This document shows, piece after piece, positions 56,558 through 64,000 of a DNA stretch of 64,000 nucleotides. Each line of letters opens with the position of its first letter. The first letter of the stretch is position 1. Below the pieces are notes generated by a model that saw nothing but the letters and a program-made list of their open reading frames with translations, was not told the origin of the DNA and did no database searches. The translations under genes were made by a program, and so were the position numbers. This stretch comes from Paenibacillus sp. V4I3 (GTDB lineage: Bacteria; Bacillota; Bacilli; Paenibacillales; NBRC-103111). The stretch spans positions 5,554,501-5,618,500 of the forward strand of contig NZ_JAUSZA010000001.1 in NCBI RefSeq assembly GCF_030817215.1. The letters run 5' to 3'.

Positions 56558-57777
56558 CAGGATTCCCCCGCTGCGGTATGCATACGATCCGCCGCAAGCT
56601 CGAGCAGTCTACGTGCCACATCTTTCTTACTTTGTATAGGAAGGGCCTCTACAAGCCCATTACGATCATAGAACCGGACCACGTTCGTATCTCCGCTAAA
56701 GCCCGCACCCTCCTGTGATACATCATTACCAACGATGAGATCACAGTTTTTACGGTTCAGCTTGTCCATCGCATGCTCGTCTAAACGTTCCGTCTCCGCA
56801 GCAAACCCGATGATGAACTGATGCTTTTTGAGCATACCGATTTCCTGTAAAATATCCGGATTTTTAACCAGCTCTAGCGTTAGCGATTCCGACTTCTTTT
56901 TGATCTTTTGCTCTGAAATAACCGTTGGGCGGTAATCGGCAACCGCAGCGGCCTTAACAATGAGGTTACTCTCATCCAAATGAGCTAGCACGGCCTCTCT
57001 CATATCCAAAGCAGACTGAACATTGATAAGCTGAACGCCATCAGGCGCGGATAAAGCGGATGGTCCTGATATCAACGTCACCTTGGCTCCCATACGCACC
57101 GCTTCTTCAGCGATAGCGTAGCCCATTTTGCCGGAGGAGTCATTCGTAATGTACCGTACCGGATCAATACGTTCAACGGTGCCACCGGCAGTCACAAGGA
57201 CACGTTGTCCTTCTAAGCGCCTTGGCTCCCCCTTAAAATACTGCTCAACCGCAGCAAGAATCTCCTCAGGTTCAGCAAGCCGTCCTTTTCCAACGTAACC
57301 GCAAGCTAATTGCCCTTCTCCCGGTTCAATAAACCGCACTCCACGGCTTAGCAAGGTCTGCATATTATGCTGTACAGCTGGATTCGCATACATATGCACG
57401 TTCATTGCAGGCGCTACCCATATCGGTGCCATGGTTGCAAGCAGCGTCGTACTGAGCATATCATCGCCAAGACCAAGCGCTAGCTTGCCAATCATATTCG
57501 CCGTTGCAGGCGCAACAAGCACGAGGTCAGCACTATCCGCCAAGTTGATATGCGATACAACCGAAGGGTCTTTCTCATCAAAGGTATCCACAAAAACATG
57601 ATGACGTGACAGCGTTTGAAACGTTAACGGCGCTACGAATTCAACAGCTGATTTGGTCATAATAACACGCACAATTGCACCAGCTTGTGTCAATTTACTC
57701 GTTAAAGCAGCAGCCTTATAAGCGGCAATGCCTCCGCATACGCCGAGCACAATCGTTTTACCATGCAGTACACTCAT
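56557..57777 (-). CDS. coaBC: bifunctional phosphopantothenoylcysteine decarboxylase/synthetase
   Basis: A 406-residue enzyme of CoA synthesis. The N-terminal FMN-dependent CoaC half has LGVCGGIAAYK, HINLADSADLVLVAPA, PAMNVHMYANPAVQ and the ACGYVGKGR flap; the CoaB half has VLVTAGGTVERIDPVRYITN and KMGYAIA. The start at 57777 follows AAAGGGG; a longer frame with 14 extra residues is unlikely. Confidence 0.96.
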   Translation of the reverse strand: MSVLHGKTIVLGVCGGIAAYKAAALTSKLTQAGAIVRVIMTKSAVEFVAPLTFQTLSRHHVFVDTFDEKDPSVVSHINLADSADLVLVAPATANMIGKLALGLGDDMLSTTLLATMAPIWVAPAMNVHMYANPAVQHNMQTLLSRGVRFIEPGEGQLACGYVGKGRLAEPEEILAAVEQYFKGEPRRLEGQRVLVTAGGTVERIDPVRYITNDSSGKMGYAIAEEAVRMGAKVTLISGPSALSAPDGVQLINVQSALDMREAVLAHLDESNLIVKAAAVADYRPTVISEQKIKKKSESLTLELVKNPDILQEIGMLKKHQFIIGFAAETERLDEHAMDKLNRKNCDLIVGNDVSQEGAGFSGDTNVVRFYDRNGLVEALPIQSKKDVARRLLELAADRMHTAAGES

Positions 57778-57805
57778 AGGTATCCCCTTTCTACGCACAA
57801 TTTGA

Positions 57806-57833
57806 GAAAAAAATAACAACCACTAGGGTTGTT
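57806..57833 (-). terminator. intrinsic terminator after rpoZ
   Basis: On the minus strand AACAACC and GGTTGTT pair over CTAGT, followed by ATTTTTTT. It lies between rpoZ and coaBC inside the apparent operon, so partial read-through or a new promoter is needed for coaBC. Confidence 0.75.
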
Positions 57834-57845
57834 GGGTAAACCAAT

Positions 57846-58073
57846 TTATTTCTTCTGATATTTCTCAGTCTCTGTCGTCTCAATTTTTTCATAACCGATG
57901 TAGTTACCATATAGCTCTTCTAACGCAACACCAACATGTTTGTGGGCCTTTTGGCCTTTCAAATTTGATTTAGCGCCATCACGCAAGGATCTTGCTCTTT
58001 TGGAAGCAGCTACAACCAGTGAATACTTGCTATCCACGATATCAAGCAGTTTATCAATTGAAGGGTATAGCAT
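57846..58073 (-). CDS. rpoZ: RNA polymerase omega subunit
   Basis: A 75-residue subunit. LYPSIDKLLDIVDSKYSLVVAASKRARSLR at the start is the conserved region that holds beta-prime. It starts at the base next to the gmk stop. The normal gmk-rpoZ-coaBC order is kept. Confidence 0.95.
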   Translation of the reverse strand: MLYPSIDKLLDIVDSKYSLVVAASKRARSLRDGAKSNLKGQKAHKHVGVALEELYGNYIGYEKIETTETEKYQKK

Positions 58074-58718
58074 TCAATTCACCTCATCCATCCATTGTAC
58101 GATTTTTGGATACATCCGATCTTTTTTGCAATGTTCTGCTAAGAGAATCGCTTGTATTTTGGAACAAGCCGTTTCTACATGGTCATTCACAATCGCATAG
58201 TCATAGTGCTCCATCAAGCGAATTTCGTCTATAGCCACCGACATGCGGCTGCGAATGACTTCATCCGTCTCCGTACCACGCGTTACAATGCGATTCTCAA
58301 GCTCATCTAGAGAAGGCGGCAGCAAGAAAATGAAAACACCTTCGGAAAACTTTTGTTTAACTTGCAGAGCACCCTGCACTTCGATTTCCAAGATGACATC
58401 TTGACCGGAGCGCAGCGTTTCCTCAACAAAACGTCTCGGAGTGCCGTAGAAGTTACCTACATATTCAGCCCATTCCAACACTTCATCCGTTTCGATCATC
58501 TGTTGAAATTGCTCCCGTGTTTTGAAGAAATAGTTCACACCATCCACTTCCCCTTGTCTAGGAGAACGGGTTGTGGCCGATACCGAGTAGACGATATCCG
58601 GTGAGCACTTGCGCAGCGCGGCGCAAACGGTTCCCTTGCCGACACCGGAAGGACCGGATAGAACAATCAGAATGCCTCTCTCACGCTCAAGGGTATTCGT
58701 ATTACTCGTCATGATCAT
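58074..58718 (-). CDS. gmk: guanylate kinase
   Basis: A 214-residue kinase turning GMP into GDP. P-loop SGPSGVGKGT, the GMP-binding SATTRSPRQGEVDGVNYFF and VLEIEVQGA-type segment (here VILEIEVQGALQVK) are present. Two near starts (58718 and 58712) are possible; it overlaps remA by 17 bases at most. Confidence 0.95.
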   Translation of the reverse strand: MIMTSNTNTLERERGILIVLSGPSGVGKGTVCAALRKCSPDIVYSVSATTRSPRQGEVDGVNYFFKTREQFQQMIETDEVLEWAEYVGNFYGTPRRFVEETLRSGQDVILEIEVQGALQVKQKFSEGVFIFLLPPSLDELENRIVTRGTETDEVIRSRMSVAIDEIRLMEHYDYAIVNDHVETACSKIQAILLAEHCKKDRMYPKIVQWMDEVN

Positions 58719-58962
58719 CGTCCTTGTTGGAAAGTCTATGCGCTACCGTCTCTGGTTGTACTGCCGACAAAATCACATGGTCGCTGTCAGTGATAATAAC
58801 GGCACGGGTTCTTCTACCATATGTAGCGTCAATTAGCATGTGACGATCACGCGCTTCTTGAATGATCCTCTTGATCGGAGCCGATTCCGGACTTACGATC
58901 GAGATAATGCGGTTCGCCGATACGATGTTGCCGAACCCGATATTAATTAATTTGATAGCCAT
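58702..58962 (-). CDS. remA: extracellular-matrix regulatory protein RemA
   Basis: An 86-residue DNA-binding protein of the DUF370 family (INIGFGNIVSANRIISIVSPESAPIKR, TYGRRTRAVIIT). In Bacillus RemA activates biofilm-matrix and osmoprotection genes as a ring-shaped oligomer. The start at 58962 has GAGGAGG upstream. The order yicC-remA-gmk matches Bacillus. Confidence 0.95.
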   Translation of the reverse strand: MAIKLINIGFGNIVSANRIISIVSPESAPIKRIIQEARDRHMLIDATYGRRTRAVIITDSDHVILSAVQPETVAHRLSNKDDDHDE

Positions 58963-58995
58963 TACGACTTCCTCCTCGCGAAGCTCCATGCCGCT

Positions 58996-59895
58996 TCACT
59001 CGATATTCTGTATTTGTTCGCGCATCTTCTCAAGCTCTGCTTTCATCGTAATCACTCTAGCCGTAGGCTCCGAGTGATTGGACTTGGATCCGATCGTGTT
59101 CACTTCTCGATTCATTTCTTGGATCAAGAAATCCAACTTTCGTCCAACAGGCTCTTTCTCTGTAAGCAATTGATCACATTGCTCAAAATGACTTTTCAGT
59201 CGAGTTAATTCCTCATCCACATTCGAACGATCTGCGAATATCGCAATTTCTGTCGCTAAGCGCTGCTCATCCACAGGCGTCTGATCCTGTAGAAGAGACT
59301 GAATTCTGTTCGTCATCTTAGCCGCATAGTCTTGAACCACCTGAGGTGCCAAAGCTTCCAATTCCACATGGATTCGCTTCAGTTCCGCCAAGCGCTCACG
59401 AATATCTTGCTCCAGAAACGCTCCTTCCCGCAGCCGCATGTCGGATAATCTGGCAACGGCCTCCTGCAAGCAGGCGCATAATTCCTGTTCAATCTCTTCA
59501 TCAGGTTCCTTACGCGACTCCTTCATCTGAATGAGATCCGGAAGTTTCAATAAATCATTGAGCTCGACCTGCTCGGCATACCCATAACGCTCCTTCAACT
59601 GCTCCGCAGCCTGTAAATAGGCATCTGCCAAAGCAAAGTTAACCGTTACGCTCTTCGGGGAAGCCGTTTCACGTTCCGCCGTGACGAAGACGTCTACCCG
59701 TCCTCTCTTCACCGCTTGCAGCACCGTTTTCTTCAAAGCGTCTTCAAAAGCCGCCCATTCCTTCGGCAGTCGAATCGACACTTCACTATACCTATGATTG
59801 ACCGATTTCACATCGATAAACACGTTGTATCCCGCAAAAGAACGATTCGCTTGTCCGAATCCGGTCATACTGCAAATCATCCTTATCACATCCAT
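58996..59895 (-). CDS. yicC: YicC-family endoribonuclease-like protein
   Basis: A 299-residue YicC/YloC protein. SMTGFGQ at the start and the C-terminal DUF1732 block (GRKLDFLIQEMNREVNTIGSKS) are typical. YicC proteins have been linked to RNA cleavage and decay. Homologues begin at MxxSMTG, so the ATG at 59880 is also a likely start; the ribosome site does not decide. It is the first gene of the yicC-remA-gmk block. Confidence 0.93.
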   Translation of the reverse strand: MDVIRMICSMTGFGQANRSFAGYNVFIDVKSVNHRYSEVSIRLPKEWAAFEDALKKTVLQAVKRGRVDVFVTAERETASPKSVTVNFALADAYLQAAEQLKERYGYAEQVELNDLLKLPDLIQMKESRKEPDEEIEQELCACLQEAVARLSDMRLREGAFLEQDIRERLAELKRIHVELEALAPQVVQDYAAKMTNRIQSLLQDQTPVDEQRLATEIAIFADRSNVDEELTRLKSHFEQCDQLLTEKEPVGRKLDFLIQEMNREVNTIGSKSNHSEPTARVITMKAELEKMREQIQNIE

Positions 59896-59909
59896 TAACC
59901 TATTTTAAT

Positions 59910-61784
59910 TCATTTTGAAAGTGGGTACAAGTGGAAATCATGCCGATTCGACTTTTCCCATACATACTTGGTCAGGTCTACGCACATCTCATAGGCCAGA
60001 AAAGGGGTCATCAGATAGATGCCATTAAAGAAAGGCATTGCTGCATCCAGCAGCTCTTTGGCAATCTCAACGCCCATTGCCCGCCCTTCTGAACCTTTGA
60101 GTCCATTCATGCGTTCTCTCACTTCATCGGACAACCGAATACCTGGAACTTCATTGTGCAGATATTCAGCGTTCCCTCCGCTAGCCAGCGGAGCAATACC
60201 TATGAAAATCGGTATATTTAAATGCTTCGTCGCTTCATAAATTTGTTCAATCAGCTTGGCGTCGTAAACGGGCTGCGTCATGATGTAATCGGCGCCTGCC
60301 TCAATTTTGCGTTCCAAGCGCTGAACCGCTTTGTCCAGATGCTTCACATTCGGATTAAAAGCAGCCCCTACAACGAAGTTGGCCTTCTGCTTTAGCGGCT
60401 TACCCGAGAAGGCAATGCCTTCATTAAGCTGCTTAATCATCCGAATAATCTCGAATGAGGTCAGATCGTAAACGGAGCTAGACCCAGGGAGATCGCCGAA
60501 TTTGGCGGGATCGCCGGTCACGGCCAGCACGTGGTCGATGCCCAGCGCGTGAAGACCCATCAGATGGGACTGTGTCCCAATCATGTTGCGGTCACGGCAC
60601 GCGATGTGGATCAGCGGACGCGCGCTTAAGCGTTCCTGCACGAGGTAACCGAGGGCCAGATTGCTCATGCGCGTCACGGCCAGTGAATTGTCGGCCATCG
60701 TAATGGCGTCGACATGCGCATCCTGCAGGGCCTTCGACCCCTGCATAAATTTCTCGATGTCGAGATCCCGAGGGGGATCCAGCTCGACAATGACGGTTTT
60801 GCGCTGCTTCACGATTTCGAGCAGCGAAGGTTTGCCTGCCGGCGGCGCAGGCTTCGCCGGAGCGGGCTCGCTCACGCGCACAGGTCGCGCCGAGGCCATC
60901 GTACCAGGCGCTGCCGGGACGTAGCCTTGCAGCGCATTGGCGACGGCGGCGATATGCTCCGGCGTGGTGCCGCAGCAGCCGCCGATGATGCGCGCGCCGA
61001 GGTCGGCGAAGCGCAGCGCGCTCTCAGCGAAGTACTGAGGCGTCGCCGCATAGGTGTAGTGCCCGTCGACGTAGTCAGGCAGCCCCGCGTTCGGGAACGC
61101 GGAGAACGGGATGCCAGCGATCGGAGTTAACTTCTCCATCGAACGGAGAATCCCGTTCGGGCCGACGCGGCAGTTGAAGCCGATGACGTCAGCCCCGTCG
61201 TTGCGTAACCGTTGGAACGCTTCTTGCAGCGGAACGCCGTCCTGTGTGCTGCCGGTGCCTTCGTTAGCGAACTGACAAATGACAGGCAGCTCACTCATGC
61301 TGCGAATGATGCGCAGCGCAAGCTGCAGCTCTTCCAAGTCGTAGAAAGTCTCAAGCAAAAGCCCGTCCACAGGCGAATCCAGTAAGATGCCAATCTGCTC
61401 GCGGAGTGATTCCTCAACATCCGTCGTACGAACGTTTTTGCGCTTGCCCGCACGAATAGATCCAATAGCCCCAACGACATATGCTTCGTCGCCAACCGCT
61501 TTTCTGGCTAGCTCAACACCTGCGCGGTTAATGGCTTCAACATCGCCTTCTAGTCCGTACTTGGATAATTTTTCGCGATTAGCCGAGAATGTATTCGTTT
61601 CAATAAGACGCGCACCTGCCTCAAAATAACGGCGGTGCACGTCAGCAACCGTTTCCGGTCTAAGCAAATTCAATTCTTCATAAGAAATGCCGACAGGAAA
61701 TCCCATCTGATATAAATAAGTCCCCATAGCGCCGTCACCGACCAAAATGTCCCGCTGCAGCGCCGTACGAAGATCCAATTTCAT
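59910..61784 (-). CDS. yitJ: bifunctional homocysteine S-methyltransferase / methylenetetrahydrofolate reductase (YitJ)
   Basis: A 624-residue two-domain enzyme. The N-terminal Hcy methyltransferase part (about 1-290) has DGAMGTYL and the zinc cysteines in GFNCRVGP and GGCCGTTPEH. An Ala/Pro-rich linker (about 290-325) joins the MTHFR part (330-624) with VELDPP, TMADNSLAVTR and AVTGDP. It makes methyl-THF and may pass methyl groups to homocysteine. No SAM riboswitch lies in the 35-base gap upstream. Confidence 0.95.
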   Translation of the reverse strand: MKLDLRTALQRDILVGDGAMGTYLYQMGFPVGISYEELNLLRPETVADVHRRYFEAGARLIETNTFSANREKLSKYGLEGDVEAINRAGVELARKAVGDEAYVVGAIGSIRAGKRKNVRTTDVEESLREQIGILLDSPVDGLLLETFYDLEELQLALRIIRSMSELPVICQFANEGTGSTQDGVPLQEAFQRLRNDGADVIGFNCRVGPNGILRSMEKLTPIAGIPFSAFPNAGLPDYVDGHYTYAATPQYFAESALRFADLGARIIGGCCGTTPEHIAAVANALQGYVPAAPGTMASARPVRVSEPAPAKPAPPAGKPSLLEIVKQRKTVIVELDPPRDLDIEKFMQGSKALQDAHVDAITMADNSLAVTRMSNLALGYLVQERLSARPLIHIACRDRNMIGTQSHLMGLHALGIDHVLAVTGDPAKFGDLPGSSSVYDLTSFEIIRMIKQLNEGIAFSGKPLKQKANFVVGAAFNPNVKHLDKAVQRLERKIEAGADYIMTQPVYDAKLIEQIYEATKHLNIPIFIGIAPLASGGNAEYLHNEVPGIRLSDEVRERMNGLKGSEGRAMGVEIAKELLDAAMPFFNGIYLMTPFLAYEMCVDLTKYVWEKSNRHDFHLYPLSK

Positions 61785-61819
61785 GATAAATTCCCCACCT
61801 ACTAAAAAATGTAATTAAC

Positions 61820-62650
61820 TTAAACCGTGCCCGTAAACACTTCTTCCGCAGGTCCAGTCATATAAACATGGTTATCCGCTTCATTCCATTCAATAAACAA
61901 CTCTCCGCCTTTGAGCGAAACCGTCGCTTCGCGATCCGTTAAACCGTTTAACACAGAGGATACAAGCGTTGCACAAGCGCCAGTTCCGCAAGCAAGTGTA
62001 GGACCTGCTCCCCGTTCCCAAACGCGCATATCCGTGTAAGCACGATTTTTCACCGTTACGAATTCAACATTGATTTTACGCGGGAACATCGGATGAACTT
62101 CAAGCTTCGGCCCCCATGTGGCAAGATCGAAATTCACAGCATCCTCCACATAAATGACACAGTGCGGATTCCCCATCGAAACAGCTGTAAAACGAAATTC
62201 TTTCCCGTCAACTTCAATCGGGTAATTGATAACTTTAGCTTCATCGACCGTAGTTGGGACTTGAAGGCCTTTCAGGATCGGTTGACCCATATCTACGCGA
62301 ACAGTCCGAACTTTGCCATCTTGTACATTTAATTGGACCTTTTGTACGCCTGCGCCAAGTGTTTCAACGGTAATCTCCGTTTTATCAATTAGCTTATGAT
62401 CGTATACATATTTAGAAACGCAGCGGATGGCATTGCCGCATTGCTCGGCTTCAGATCCGTCGGAGTTTATAATGCGCATTTTGAAATCAGCATTGTCAGA
62501 AGGAAGAATATAGACAATACCGTCGGCTCCAATACTAAAAAAACGATTGCACAGCTGGATCGCACGCTGATCTGCATCAGCAGGAAGTTCATTCTCACCA
62601 GCTACTACGATAAAATCGTTGCCTAGACCATGCATTTTTGTGAAATTCAT
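61820..62650 (-). CDS. dapF: diaminopimelate epimerase
   Basis: A 276-residue epimerase turning LL- into meso-diaminopimelate for lysine and peptidoglycan. The start MNFTKMHGLGNDF at 62650 is conserved. The two catalytic cysteines are in EQCGNAIRC and ACGTGACAT. A 4-residue longer frame exists. It lies 35 bases before yitJ. Confidence 0.96.
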   Translation of the reverse strand: MNFTKMHGLGNDFIVVAGENELPADADQRAIQLCNRFFSIGADGIVYILPSDNADFKMRIINSDGSEAEQCGNAIRCVSKYVYDHKLIDKTEITVETLGAGVQKVQLNVQDGKVRTVRVDMGQPILKGLQVPTTVDEAKVINYPIEVDGKEFRFTAVSMGNPHCVIYVEDAVNFDLATWGPKLEVHPMFPRKINVEFVTVKNRAYTDMRVWERGAGPTLACGTGACATLVSSVLNGLTDREATVSLKGGELFIEWNEADNHVYMTGPAEEVFTGTV

Positions 62651-62760
62651 TGTTAATAGCACTCCCAGTATGCGGTTTAGCCATTATCATAGCGTAAAAG
62701 CTTCAAGATGCATAGTCTTTTTGACACAAAAGGTCAATAGAATGGGGTTTAAAGCACTTA

Positions 62761-63864
62761 TTAGGAATATCTTTTCCTCTTGATTAAAGCAATCCCTAGA
62801 AGCAATAAGGGGAAGAAAAGTCCAAAAGTTAGGGCAAACAACGGCCAAATCTTGATGTCAAATGATATTAGATAGCTTATATTGGGTGAAATGATGATGG
62901 AAGCAGAATAGAGGATCATTCCCATAGGTAGTGCCATTGATCGATAATCGGAAAGTTTCAAAGTCTGTGAAAGACTAGAGATTAATATATAAAAACAAAG
63001 AATCAACTTTAGAAAAATGCTTATAAACCAAATAGCGGCTATGATAACCTCAACTCTCTGAATGATTTCGGTTATTTTAATTTTTTTGGCCAATTCAAAG
63101 CTTGAATACAAATTGCTGGCCGTGTTCTCCGCTCCCAAAACTAAAAGGCAGAGAAATGTAATGACGAACAAAATGAGTCCTCCATTGAACGTTCCCTTCA
63201 AAAATGCTCTTCCTGCTGCCTTTGGCTCCTTCACAAGCGGAAAGATCATCAAAAATAGAATAAGTTCCATGAAGGGGAAAGCAATATAGGGGTAAGAGGC
63301 GTTTAGAACGGGCTTTATTCCTTTTGCCAAAATCGGTTGCAGATGTTTGAATTCAAAATTGGGGACGAGCAAAATGACGAACAGAACAAAAAGAATAAGA
63401 ATCCATGGATAAAAAAGGTCCACGGTACGGGCTATGTTGGAAGGGCCATAACGCACACCTATAACTACAATGCATAGATATACGATATGTATCGCTTGAA
63501 TCGGAGTTTCCGGTAATAAGGCAGAGGTTAGAAAATCACCGAGATTTCGCAAGACGAGAGTAGTTAAAATGAAACAGTAAAAAACCATCAACAAAGACAC
63601 GCATGAACCAAGCCAAGAACCTAAAATGTCTCGACTTAATTCCACCAAGCTCCTGCCGGGATACAGATGGCCAAGCGCATTGTATATCCACACAAGTAAA
63701 AGACCAGCTATAATGCCGACAATAGCGGAAATCCAAGCATCTTGTTTAGCTTCAGAAGCAAGTATCGTCGGAATCAATATGATGGAGGTACCAATAATAA
63801 AGATGGACACCATTTTTTTAAATTGATTGGCTTGAATCATCTCGTTTTCCAACATTGGGTTCAC
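62761..63864 (-). CDS. spore germination permease, GerAB type
   Basis: A 367-residue protein of the endospore germination permease family (APC-type), with about ten membrane helices. Family traits include an early basic segment before helix 1 (QANQFKKMVSIFIIGTS), YPGRSLVELSRDILG and the mid-protein ASYPYIAFPFMELILF. It is the B-subunit of a nutrient germinant receptor. The GTG at 63864 and an ATG at 63855 are both possible starts. It follows a small gene cut by the window edge; A- and C-subunits are probably beyond the end. Confidence 0.9.
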   Translation of the reverse strand: MNPMLENEMIQANQFKKMVSIFIIGTSIILIPTILASEAKQDAWISAIVGIIAGLLLVWIYNALGHLYPGRSLVELSRDILGSWLGSCVSLLMVFYCFILTTLVLRNLGDFLTSALLPETPIQAIHIVYLCIVVIGVRYGPSNIARTVDLFYPWILILFVLFVILLVPNFEFKHLQPILAKGIKPVLNASYPYIAFPFMELILFLMIFPLVKEPKAAGRAFLKGTFNGGLILFVITFLCLLVLGAENTASNLYSSFELAKKIKITEIIQRVEVIIAAIWFISIFLKLILCFYILISSLSQTLKLSDYRSMALPMGMILYSASIIISPNISYLISFDIKIWPLFALTFGLFFPLLLLGIALIKRKRYS

Positions 63865-63884
63865 AGTCTCGCTTTCATATTAGC

Positions 63885-64000
63885 CTATCCGCCTTTGCTG
63901 ATGGGTCCATAAATTTTCTTAATCCATTCTAAAGGTGTTTGGACTTCTACTCCCAAACTCACTGTTATACCTAATGTAAGCCCGGCAAAAAGCAAGATAA
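63885..64000 (-). CDS. C-terminal part of a small membrane protein in the germination operon (partial)
   Basis: The last 38 codons of a frame running off the window read ILLFAGLTLGITVSLGVEVQ, then TPLEWIKKIYGPISKGG and a TAG stop at 63885. It has one membrane helix and a short amphipathic end. It is not the end of a GerA A-subunit as I know it; small membrane proteins of this type occur in Bacillus and Paenibacillus ger operons. It ends 20 bases before the permease start. Confidence 0.6.
   Translation of the reverse strand, partial: ILLFAGLTLGITVSLGVEVQTPLEWIKKIYGPISKGG

Overview
The window reads as a chromosomal segment of an endospore-forming, low-to-moderate-GC Bacillota of the Paenibacillus type. 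This is an inference from gene content. Sporulation genes are present (spoVM, a spoVIF-like gene, a spore-germination permease). The right half keeps, in reverse orientation, the Bacillus-type order yicC-remA-gmk-rpoZ-coaBC-priA-def-fmt-rsmB-rlmN-prpC-prkC-rsgA-rpe-spoVM-rpmB-yloU-fakA-recG. RNA features seen are one cobalamin riboswitch and many intrinsic terminators; no rRNA, tRNA or CRISPR array was recognised.

Region 1 (about 1-22,300, nearly all on the minus strand) is a metal-resistance island, mainly for copper. One block holds a MarR regulator with a membrane protein, then csoR-copZ-copA, a sulfite-reductase-like protein, a two-component pair and a Met/His-rich lipoprotein. A divergent Cys-rich copper-storage protein separates it from a long second operon: cupredoxin membrane protein, small membrane protein, CopC-CopD, a dedicated Lgt, a second two-component pair, small membrane protein, lipoprotein, ResA-like thioredoxin and a second CopC-CopD. 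A CmtR-like sensor and a Cd/Zn/Pb-type P1B ATPase close the island. Three promoters (2598-2628, 16128-16158, 19230-19260) share a TCACAA-based site 25 bases upstream of the -10 box, so they are probably co-regulated by a response regulator.

Region 2 (22,300-35,050) is a patchwork of acquired DNA. It holds a polysaccharide deacetylase and a cobalt/nickel permease behind a cobalamin riboswitch. Next come a decayed arsI-like gene followed by a phosphatase, a SigZ-type sigma factor and a 7-cysteine mini-protein. Then an XRE repressor stands opposite an orphan DGQHR (DndB-like) protein, followed by an IS21 remnant and a Tn554-like recombinase set (tnpA, tnpB, tnpC plus a second tnpB). The Tn554-like element has cut a LexA-controlled Y-family DNA polymerase gene after about 45 codons.

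Region 3 (35,050-38,820) returns to the host backbone: the 5' part of the SOS operon, the spoVIF-like gene, a DUF1294 protein, and an alpha-L-fucosidase divergent from an AraC regulator. Region 4 (38,820-64,000) is the core housekeeping block: DNA repair and replication restart, fatty-acid kinase, translation, CoA synthesis, Ser/Thr kinase signalling, one-carbon metabolism and lysine/cell-wall precursors. It ends in a germination-receptor operon cut by the window edge. The 26-codon spoVM gene lies in the gap between rpmB and rpe.
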